NCBI GenBank assembly: GCA_017861095.1
Contig: JAGFXI010000153.1
Location: 1-5,561 of the forward strand
DNA length: 5,561 nt
DNA from: Deltaproteobacteria bacterium
Lineage (GTDB): Bacteria > Desulfobacterota > Syntrophobacteria > BM002
Direction: 5' to 3'
The position numbers and the translations under genes are program-made. Positions 1 through 4,957 of the stretch are shown one piece after another (within the stretch, counting starts at the first letter, position 1; every line of letters starts with the position of its first letter). Under the pieces are notes generated by a model that saw only the letters and a list, made by a program, of their open reading frames with translations, did no database searches and was not told the DNA's origin.

Positions 1-933
1 CTTGAGGGCCTTAGCGAGCTCGGGGCTAATGGACTGGATGTTGACCCCGAGGTAGCCACGGGTCACTTCGCCCTTGCTCACCAGCTGAGGGATGAGGGGC
101 TTCGCGGTATTCACCGGGATGGCAAACCCGATGCCCTGGCCCTGGGGCAAGATCGCGGTGTTGATGCCCACCACCTCGCCCTTCATGTTGAAGAGAGGGC
201 CGCCCGAATTCCCTGGATTGATCGAGGCGTCGGTCTGGATGAAGTCATCATAGGGGCCGGCGCCGATGACGCGGCCCTTGGCACTCACGATGCCCGAGGT
301 GACCGTCTGGCTCAGGCCGAAAGGGTTGCCGATGGCGAGGACCCACTCACCGACTTTGAGCTGCTCGGAGTCGCCGAGGCTCGCCGCGGGCAGAGAGTTC
401 GGCGCCTCGACCTTCACGATCGCGAGGTCCGTCTTGGGATCACGCCCCACAACCCTGGCCTTGTACTCCTGCTTGTCGGAGAGTGTGACCGTAACCTCCT
501 TCGCTCCCTCCACCACATGGTTGTTGGTGAGGATGTAGCCATCGGTGCTGATGATCACGCCCGAGCCCGCTCCTTGGATTCTCCGGCTCTCGGGGCCCTG
601 AGGCATGCCCTTGAAGAACCGCTCGAAGAAATCCCCAAAGGGGCCTTCGGGAAGTTGGGGGTGGTCGAAACCAATCTTTTCAGTCTTGGTCACCTTGATA
701 TTGACTACCGTCGGACTCAACCTCTCCGCGAGTTCGGTAAAGGAGCCGGGCGCGGCCGGCGAGGTCAACGCCGTCTTGGCACCGACTTCCAGCCCCTTGC
801 CCACCGAGGGGGCGGTCCAGTTGAGGCCCGAGGCCACCAGAAGCCCGGCAACCATGAAGGATAGACCTACGGTTGTCACGGTCTTCAGACCGAAGCGTTT
901 CGTGTTCACATACTCTATCAATCGTTTCAGCAT
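1..933 (-). CDS. HtrA/DegP-family periplasmic serine protease, N-terminal 311 residues (C-terminus off window)
   Basis: Trypsin-like HtrA protease that degrades or refolds damaged proteins in the periplasm. The translation (read by hand from the minus strand) starts with a basic N-terminus and one hydrophobic anchor at about residues 18-38, so it is probably membrane-tethered by an uncleaved signal anchor. The catalytic triad is complete: His139 in TNNHVVEG, Asp169 in DPKTDLAIVKV and Ser243 in NPGNSGGPLFN. The loop FGDFFERFFKG (about 99-109) and the block IGNPFGLSQTVTSGIVSA (about 201-218) are typical of DegP/DegQ/MucD. TRGYLGVNIQSISPELAKAL at the window edge is the start of the first PDZ domain; the rest and any second PDZ are not visible. 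The start is supported by AAGGAGG 7 nt upstream of ATG. The gene is intact as far as seen. Which paralogue (DegP, DegQ, MucD) it is cannot be decided without the C-terminus. The upstream region carries a candidate response-regulator site. Confidence 0.97.
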   Translation of the reverse strand, partial: MLKRLIEYVNTKRFGLKTVTTVGLSFMVAGLLVASGLNWTAPSVGKGLEVGAKTALTSPAAPGSFTELAERLSPTVVNIKVTKTEKIGFDHPQLPEGPFGDFFERFFKGMPQGPESRRIQGAGSGVIISTDGYILTNNHVVEGAKEVTVTLSDKQEYKARVVGRDPKTDLAIVKVEAPNSLPAASLGDSEQLKVGEWVLAIGNPFGLSQTVTSGIVSAKGRVIGAGPYDDFIQTDASINPGNSGGPLFNMKGEVVGINTAILPQGQGIGFAIPVNTAKPLIPQLVSKGEVTRGYLGVNIQSISPELAKALK

Positions 934-1002
934 GGTGATTCCTCCTTCCGATACCGAGTGATCTGCTCCCGTCAGGGACGGAACTCTGTCTGTGCGGGCT
1001 TG

Positions 1003-1047
1003 AATATAAGAGGCGAGTCTTAGAGGAGGATTAATCGGAGATTAAAA
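1003..1047 (-). promoter_or_regulatory. Candidate htrA promoter with OmpR-family direct-repeat operator
   Basis: On the minus strand a TATATT -10-like hexamer (plus 1003-1008) lies about 70 nt upstream of the htrA ATG. No good -35 hexamer exists at 16-18 bp spacing. In its place is a direct repeat, TTAATCTCCGATTAATCCTC on the minus strand, with GATTAA on the plus strand at 1029-1034 and 1040-1045, a period of 11 bp. OmpR/PhoB-type winged-helix regulators bind such 10-11 bp direct repeats next to or over a missing -35. The site is seen; regulation by the neighbouring response regulator is inference. Confidence 0.4.
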
Positions 1048-1063
1048 GTCTCTCATGGTAGAA

Positions 1064-1080
1064 GGGGGAGGGGGCGGGGG
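1064..1080 (+). other. G-tract (three G5 runs)
   Basis: Three runs of five G separated by single A and C bases, within the htrA upstream region about 20 bp beyond the putative direct-repeat operator. It could in principle form a two-layer quadruplex on the plus strand, but a fourth G3 run is absent. The rest of the htrA upstream region (1081-1186) shows no gene. Confidence 0.3.
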
Positions 1081-1186
1081 CCGTCACCCTCCTGCGCGGT
1101 CAGGCCTCAGCGGCGTGGAGGCTCGGGAATAACTTCGTGACAGACGGCATCGGTTTCGAGCGCCAGAAGGTGGTATTTCGCCTTTT

Positions 1187-1201
1187 GTGGGCAGTGCCCA
1201 C
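1187..1201. repeat. Short perfect palindrome, likely dispersed intergenic repeat
   Basis: GTGGGCA and TGCCCAC form a 7-bp stem around a single G, followed on the plus strand by CCTACG. The motif GTAGGGTGGGCACTGCCCAC on the minus strand resembles a repeat I recall from intergenic regions of several bacteria. It begins 18 nt downstream of the BI-1 family gene stop. It lacks the T-run needed for an intrinsic terminator in that gene's direction (the stem is followed by AAAAGG), so I call it a repeat or hairpin rather than a terminator. Confidence 0.4.
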
Positions 1202-1218
1202 CCTACGTGAGCTGGTGC

Positions 1219-1923
1219 TTACTCCCTCCTGGAGCCGAAGATTCTCAGCAGCATGAGGAAGAGGTTGATGAAATCAAGATAGAGGGCGAGCGCACCGAGG
1301 ATGGCCGCATTCCGGGCCACTCCTTCGCCGGCGCCGTCCGGTTGCTGGAGAGCCATGGTCTTCAGCCTCTGGGTGTCGTAAGCGGTGAGACCGACAAAGA
1401 CGATGACGCCGATGTAGCTGATGATCATGCCCATGGACGAGCTGCGGACGAATATGTTCACCACCGAGGCGATGATGATCCCAATAAGTCCCATGGTCAC
1501 AAAACCCCCGAGGGACGTCAGGTCTCGCTTTGTGGTCATGCCGTAGATGCTGCAGGCGATAAACGTTCCCGCGCAGATGAAGAACACCTGGGCAACGGAT
1601 GTTCCCGTGTAGGCGAGGAAAATGAACGAGATCGTTGCTCCGTTCAGGAGCGCATAGAGCAAGAAGAGGCCCGTTGCAGTCGAGGCCTGCATTCTTTGAA
1701 CCCGGGCGCTGAGGGCGAAGACCAGGGCGAGCTCGCCGATGATCAGGCCGAAGAATACCAGTTGATTGCCGAAGACCATCTGGACCAGCGCCGGACTGCT
1801 GGCCACGTAGAAGGCAACGAGCCCGGTCAGCCCGAGTCCGACAGCCATCCAGTTGTAGACACTTCGGATGAATTCATTCACTCGAACTTGTGATTGTGTC
1901 GTCGGGAACGGCATGGTCTCCAT
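1219..1923 (-). CDS. Bax inhibitor-1 / YbhL-YccA family integral membrane protein (UPF0005)
   Basis: A 234-residue, multi-helix inner-membrane protein of the BI-1 (TMBIM) superfamily. Bacterial members such as YetJ are pH-sensitive calcium-leak channels, and others interact with FtsH or influence stress tolerance. About seven hydrophobic segments follow a short cytoplasmic N-terminus (roughly residues 23-43, 52-71, 81-104, 109-127, 137-159, 164-182, 204-227). Family signatures seen are the YGMTTKRDLTSLGG loop (127-140), GLTAYDTQRLK (178-188) and the C-terminal ALYLDFINLFLMLLRIFG (213-230). Asp183 and Asp217 correspond to the di-aspartyl pH sensor of YetJ. The start at 1923 is chosen over an in-frame ATG at 1989: it has AGGAGGT 7 nt upstream, matches the usual family length and N-terminus (METMPFPTTQSQ...), and the longer form would run across a likely promoter. 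It is monocistronic or followed by htrA after 285 bp. The substrate is not deducible. Confidence 0.95.
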   Translation of the reverse strand: METMPFPTTQSQVRVNEFIRSVYNWMAVGLGLTGLVAFYVASSPALVQMVFGNQLVFFGLIIGELALVFALSARVQRMQASTATGLFLLYALLNGATISFIFLAYTGTSVAQVFFICAGTFIACSIYGMTTKRDLTSLGGFVTMGLIGIIIASVVNIFVRSSSMGMIISYIGVIVFVGLTAYDTQRLKTMALQQPDGAGEGVARNAAILGALALYLDFINLFLMLLRIFGSRRE

Positions 1924-1930
1924 AATCTTT

Positions 1931-1937
1931 ACCTCCT
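1931..1937 (-). promoter_or_regulatory. Ribosome binding site deciding the BI-1 family gene start
   Basis: The minus-strand AGGAGGT is a near-perfect Shine-Dalgarno sequence 7 nt before the ATG at 1923. It fixes this start against the longer in-frame alternative at 1989, which has no comparable site. Confidence 0.8.
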
Positions 1938-1954
1938 CTCTCAGGTACCCCATA

Positions 1955-1982
1955 AAGATAAGTTCAACGATCGGTTTTTCAA
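1955..1982 (-). promoter_or_regulatory. Sigma-70-like promoter for the BI-1 family gene
   Basis: On the minus strand TTGAAA (plus 1977-1982) and TATCTT (plus 1955-1960) are separated by 16 bp. This would start transcription near 1948 and leave a leader of about 25 nt that contains the Shine-Dalgarno. The AT-rich stretch stands out from the GC-rich surroundings. It lies wholly in the gap between the secreted-protein gene and the BI-1 gene, so that gene probably has its own promoter. Confidence 0.45.
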
Positions 1983-2033
1983 GGGGCACCGTTCCCTCTC
2001 ACCCGATCTGAACACCACCCGCCGCGACTCACA

Positions 2034-2405
2034 TCACTGCTGTAACCCGGGGCAGCTGCTGCTTGTGACCTCACCGCGATCGGCGACGGTCGTGCAGATA
2101 TAGGGCAATCCAGTTCCGGGTCTCCAGCCGCCGTATTGGAAGCCGACACCCCACACCTGCACCTCTCCCCCATAGGCTTTGCTGCCGATGCTTGCAGCGG
2201 TGCGAACGATCTGCTCAACATCGGGACTCACGGTGGCAAAGCCGAGGTAAGCCCGGTTCTGGTCGTACACAACCCAGGCGACCTGCGATACGTCGAAGAG
2301 ATAGGAGAGACTGTTTGAGAGGGCGGATTGATCCTGGGCCGAGGTGAATGCAGGCGTCATCACCAGGCACAAGGCGAGAAGGACCGTGAACACTGCTTGC
2401 TTCAT
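2034..2405 (-). CDS. Small secreted protein of unknown function
   Basis: Product not recognised. The 123-residue product has a clear Sec signal peptide: MKQ, a hydrophobic core at about residues 4-19, and a likely cleavage after TSA at residue 23. The mature part is about 100 residues, mixed and soluble-looking, with many Gly, Val, Tyr and Trp residues (GGEVQVWGVGFQYGGW, 79-94). It has exactly two cysteines (104 and 118) that could form a disulfide in the periplasm. The cysteine in the signal core lacks a convincing lipobox, so a lipoprotein is unlikely. GGAGG lies 5 nt before the ATG, a strong ribosome binding site. The signal peptide, RBS and normal composition argue it is a real gene. It lies between a repeat-bounded element upstream and the BI-1 family gene downstream, with a 110-bp gap to the latter. 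A periplasmic location is inferred; the role is unknown. Confidence 0.8.
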   Translation of the reverse strand: MKQAVFTVLLALCLVMTPAFTSAQDQSALSNSLSYLFDVSQVAWVVYDQNRAYLGFATVSPDVEQIVRTAASIGSKAYGGEVQVWGVGFQYGGWRPGTGLPYICTTVADRGEVTSSSCPGLQQ

Positions 2406-2444
2406 GATAACCTCCGTGGCGAGACGTTCAATTCCTTCCGAGTG

Positions 2445-2464
2445 CTAGCCCGCATTATGCACGA
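2445..2464 (+). repeat. Left terminal inverted repeat
   Basis: CTAGCCCGCATTATGCACGA, the exact reverse complement of the repeat at 2824-2843. Similarity stops on both sides of these 20 bp. On the minus strand it includes CATAAT, a possible -10 pointing out towards the secreted-protein gene 40 bp away. Confidence 0.85.
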
Positions 2465-2532
2465 ACCACCTGCTGCAACCGCGGATCTGGCCGTCCTTCT
2501 CTCCGAGCTGTGGGCTCTATGTGAAGGAACGC

Positions 2533-2558
2533 TGTGGGAGCGGCTTCCAGCCGCGATA
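2533..2558 (+). repeat. REP-type palindromic element
   Basis: TGTGGGAG leads into GAGCGGCTTCCAGCCGCGA. The stem GCGGCT (2540-2545) pairs with AGCCGC (2549-2554) around a TCC loop, and the GTGGGAG head sits on the 5' side. A G(T/A)GG(A)G head followed by a GC-rich palindrome is the layout of the RAYT-associated REP sequences described in Pseudomonas, Xanthomonas and others. No RAYT (REP-associated transposase) gene is in the window. It lies inside the inverted-repeat segment. Confidence 0.6.
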
Positions 2559-2782
2559 AGTGAGCAGAGGCAGGGAGGTCTGCTCTGCAAAGGCGCATAG
2601 TCGCGGCATGGATAGTGGAGAGCGAGGCCAGGCCTTTCGGCGGGGTTGTGGTGGAAAGCTTGGGGGGCATTCCTATCATCCAAGGAAGGTAGAGGCTCCG
2701 AATGCGCTTTGCGCCGCAGACCATCCCTGCCTCCGGCGCCGCCCCCTTTTGCGTAGCTCGAAGCCGAGCGTCCTCGGGTCTT

Positions 2783-2807
2783 CCTTCGACAGGCTCAGGA
2801 CAAGCTC
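2783..2807 (+). repeat. Dispersed repeat motif of the TTCGACAGGCTCAGGAC type
   Basis: The core CTTCGACAGGCTCAGGACAA, followed by GCTC, matches a short repeat I recall from intergenic regions of very diverse bacteria. It is often mis-annotated as small proteins containing FDRLRT or LSLSK, and both of these peptides appear in the spurious translations here. It lies near the right end of the inverted-repeat segment. Confidence 0.5.
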
Positions 2808-2823
2808 ACCTCGCGACGGCGTC

Positions 2824-2843
2824 TCGTGCATAATGCGGGCTAG
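2824..2843 (-). repeat. Right terminal inverted repeat
   Basis: Exact 20-bp reverse complement of 2445-2464, ending in CTAG. It lies 25 bp past the stop of the histidine kinase gene. No separate intrinsic terminator is visible between the kinase and this repeat. Confidence 0.85.
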
Positions 2844-2868
2844 GGCGGCGGAACACCTAGAGAGCGGG

Positions 2869-4275
2869 TCACGAATCCTTCGGGAGCAGCACCGTGAAGG
2901 TGCTGCCCCGGCCGGGAGCGCTTTCCACCTGGATTTTGCCGCCATGGGCCTCGGCGATGGAGCGGGCGATGGCGAGCCCGAGACCGTGGCCGCCTTCGCC
3001 CCGGGAATGGGCCTCGGCGGTTCTATAGAAGGGTTGAAAGATCCGCTCCCGCTCTTCCGGAGAAAGCCCGATCCCCGTGTCCGCAACGCGCAGCGCCGCC
3101 CACTCGCCCTCGCCCTCGAGGGAAAGGGTCACTCGGCCGCCCGGCTCGGTGTATTTGATCCCATTGTCAAGGAGGTTCAGGAGGAGTCTCTCCAGCCTGT
3201 CATAATCCCCTCTGATGGGGACGGGTTCCACCCGACCCAGCGCCAGGTGGACGGAGCGCGAATCGGCCAGGACCTTCACCCTACCGTACGCGTCGGCGAC
3301 GAGGTCGGCAAGATCGACGGGCTGCCGATCCATCCGCAGCACGCCGGCATCGGCCCGCGCCAGGAGGAGGAGGCCGTCGGTGAGACTTGCGATCCTGTCG
3401 ATCTCCTCGAGGGCGCTCTGGAGCACCTGCCGATATTCCTGCGGGCTTCTCGGGGCGCGGAGGGCCACCTCCAGCTCTCCCCTGAGAATGGTGAGGGGCG
3501 TCTGCAGCTCGTGGGAAGCGTCGGCGCTGAACCGGCGGATCTGGTTGAATGCCTCATCCAGCCTACCCAGCATCTCGTTGAGGGTTTTCGCCAGTCTGTC
3601 CAACTCATCCCCAGTCCCGGTCTCTTGCAGACGCTCGGTGAGGCGCTCGGCGCTGATCCGATGGGCCGCCTCCCGGATCCGCTCGACAGGCCTCAGGGCC
3701 CGTCGGGCCAGGAGCCAGCCGCCGCCGGCCGCGAGCAGAAGACCCATAGGAACGACTACCGCCATGCCCAGCAGAAAGCGATTACGGGTCAGGTAGATGC
3801 TTCCCAGCGACATCCCGACCTGGACTAGGTGGACTACCCGGCCCCCCTCCACCACCGGCATGGTCAGCACCCGGACCGGGTACCGGCCGAGTCCCTTCAC
3901 CGTCTCGAAGGTGGCCAACCCGCGGGAGGCATTCTGGAGAGCCTCCGTGCTGAGAGGGAGCCTCCCTGCGGGAGCGAAGGGCCGTCGGGGATCAGGGCGA
4001 CCGGAAGGCTCGAGGAAGTCGAAGTACCGGTCCCAGGGGGAAAAATCGAAGAACCGCCGGAAGAGCTCGTCGATCTCGGAGGGAGCGAACCCGGTCGCGC
4101 CCCTCTGGTACTGCTGGCTCATTGCCTGCGCCACCCCCTGGAGCGAGACGTCCAGCTCGTGCCCGAGGCTGTAGACCAGGAGACCGTAAGTAGCGCCCCC
4201 CAGGAGGAGAAGGGTTGCGGTCACGATGCCGGTGTACCAGAGGGTTAGTCGCGCCCGGATGGACCGTACCCGCAT
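2869..4275 (-). CDS. CusS-like heavy-metal/envelope sensor histidine kinase
   Basis: Membrane sensor kinase of 468 residues that should phosphorylate the response regulator encoded just upstream. Order of parts: TM1 at about 10-35, a periplasmic sensor region of about 125 residues (36-160), TM2 at about 167-190, HAMP at about 191-245, HisKA with phospho-acceptor His255 in SHELQTP, and an HATPase domain. In the HATPase, the N-box is NLLDNGIKYT (367-376), G1 is DTGIGL (399-404), the F-box is FQPFYR (413-418) and G2 is GGHGLGLAIA (428-437). All catalytic motifs are intact; the H-box has Gln (HELQTP) where HELRTP is commoner. Length and architecture fit the CusS/IrlB group, but the periplasmic segment shows no obvious metal-binding His/Met/Cys cluster, so copper or silver sensing should not be assumed. 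The ATG follows the regulator stop by 3 nt, with GGAG inside the regulator's 3' end as ribosome site, which indicates translational coupling. Confidence 0.95.
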   Translation of the reverse strand: MRVRSIRARLTLWYTGIVTATLLLLGGATYGLLVYSLGHELDVSLQGVAQAMSQQYQRGATGFAPSEIDELFRRFFDFSPWDRYFDFLEPSGRPDPRRPFAPAGRLPLSTEALQNASRGLATFETVKGLGRYPVRVLTMPVVEGGRVVHLVQVGMSLGSIYLTRNRFLLGMAVVVPMGLLLAAGGGWLLARRALRPVERIREAAHRISAERLTERLQETGTGDELDRLAKTLNEMLGRLDEAFNQIRRFSADASHELQTPLTILRGELEVALRAPRSPQEYRQVLQSALEEIDRIASLTDGLLLLARADAGVLRMDRQPVDLADLVADAYGRVKVLADSRSVHLALGRVEPVPIRGDYDRLERLLLNLLDNGIKYTEPGGRVTLSLEGEGEWAALRVADTGIGLSPEERERIFQPFYRTAEAHSRGEGGHGLGLAIARSIAEAHGGKIQVESAPGRGSTFTVLLPKDS

Positions 4276-4278
4276 GGG

Positions 4279-4950
4279 TCACTCCGCCCTCAGCACGTAG
4301 CCGACGCCTCGGACCGTATGGATCAGCTTCGGCTCCCGATCGGCATCGATCTTCTTCCGGAGGTAGTTGACATAGACATCGATGACGTTCGTCATGGGAT
4401 CAAAGTCGTAGCCCCAGACCCGCTCGGCGATCATGGTCCTGGTGAGCACGCGACCGGGGTTGCGCATGAAGTACTCGAGGAGGGAGTATTCCCTCGCGGT
4501 GAGCTCGATGGGCTCCGCACCGCGATGGACAACCCGTCGGGCAAGGTCGAGAGTGAGGTTGGCGATACGGAGAATCGCCCCTTCTCCCCCTCCTCGTCGC
4601 CTGAGAAGGGCCCGGACTCTCGCTACCAGCTCCTGGAAGGCGAAGGGCTTCGTGAGGTAGTCGTCCGCGCCCGAGTCTAGGCCGAGTACCTTATCCTCGA
4701 TGGCTGCCCGCACCGTGAGCAAGAGGACCGGGGTGTTGACCTTCTCCGCCCTGAGCTCCTGGAGCAGGCGAAGCCCGTTCTTTTTCGGCAGATGAACGTC
4801 CAGCACAATCAGGTCGTGCACCTGTTCGAGCGCCAGCTCCAGGCCGCTTTCGCCGTCGTGGGTGAGATCGACGACATAGCCTTCCTCCTCCAGACCCTTC
4901 TTGATGAAGCTGGCTACCTTCTTCTCATCTTCCACGACAAGGAGCCGCAT
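4279..4950 (-). CDS. OmpR/CusR-family DNA-binding response regulator
   Basis: Two-domain transcription regulator of 223 residues, the normal OmpR-family length. The receiver domain (1-115) has the acidic pair Glu7/Asp8, phospho-acceptor Asp51 in LIVLDVHLPKKNG, Thr79 and Lys101 in LTKPF, all intact. The C-terminal winged helix (about 125-221) has the typical ELTAREYSLLEYFMRNPGRVLTR (read in two parts, 149-171), the recognition-helix region NVIDVYVNYLRKKID (188-202) and the terminal HTVRGVGYVL wing. It is transcribed just ahead of the cognate kinase. The start at 4950 (MRLLVVEDE) fits the family. An in-frame ATG at 5004 would add an 18-residue tail overlapping the AsmA-like gene, so it is rejected. 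The Shine-Dalgarno is weak (GGGA about 12 nt upstream), consistent with translational coupling to the preceding gene. A possible target is the direct repeat upstream of htrA. Confidence 0.95.
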   Translation of the reverse strand: MRLLVVEDEKKVASFIKKGLEEEGYVVDLTHDGESGLELALEQVHDLIVLDVHLPKKNGLRLLQELRAEKVNTPVLLLTVRAAIEDKVLGLDSGADDYLTKPFAFQELVARVRALLRRRGGGEGAILRIANLTLDLARRVVHRGAEPIELTAREYSLLEYFMRNPGRVLTRTMIAERVWGYDFDPMTNVIDVYVNYLRKKIDADREPKLIHTVRGVGYVLRAE

Positions 4951-4957
4951 AAACAGA

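Larger units (their letters stand above)
2445..2843. mobile_element. MITE-like or relic element bounded by 20-bp perfect inverted repeats
   Basis: A 399-bp non-coding segment fills most of the gap between the kinase stop and the secreted-protein gene. Its two ends are exact reverse complements over 20 bp. The outermost four bases of each end are CTAG, itself a palindrome, so the structure can be read as 16-bp terminal repeats (starting CCCGCATT) flanked by a 4-bp CTAG target duplication. No transposase frame is present, so it would be non-autonomous or decayed. CC/GG ends and short duplications recall IS1380-type elements, but that link is from memory and unverified. The interior carries a REP-type hairpin and another dispersed-repeat motif. 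Confidence 0.6.

Noticed and set aside
1182..1208. Hairpin as intrinsic terminator of the BI-1 family gene
   Set aside because: In the gene's direction the stem is followed by AAAAGG rather than a T-run.
1207..1893. Plus-strand open frame of 228 codons
   Set aside because: Antisense to the BI-1 family gene. Its very acidic, His-rich translation is the expected complement of a hydrophobic membrane protein.
2676..3086. Minus-strand frame of 136 codons overlapping the kinase 3' end and the element
   Set aside because: It overlaps the kinase in another frame and translates the dispersed repeat (LVLSLSKE), a hallmark of spurious calls.
2560..3828. Long plus-strand open frame of 422 codons
   Set aside because: It lies mostly antisense to the intact histidine kinase, whose motifs are all recognisable. 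The composition (rich in Arg, Gly, Pro, His) and lack of any domain fit a high-GC shadow frame.
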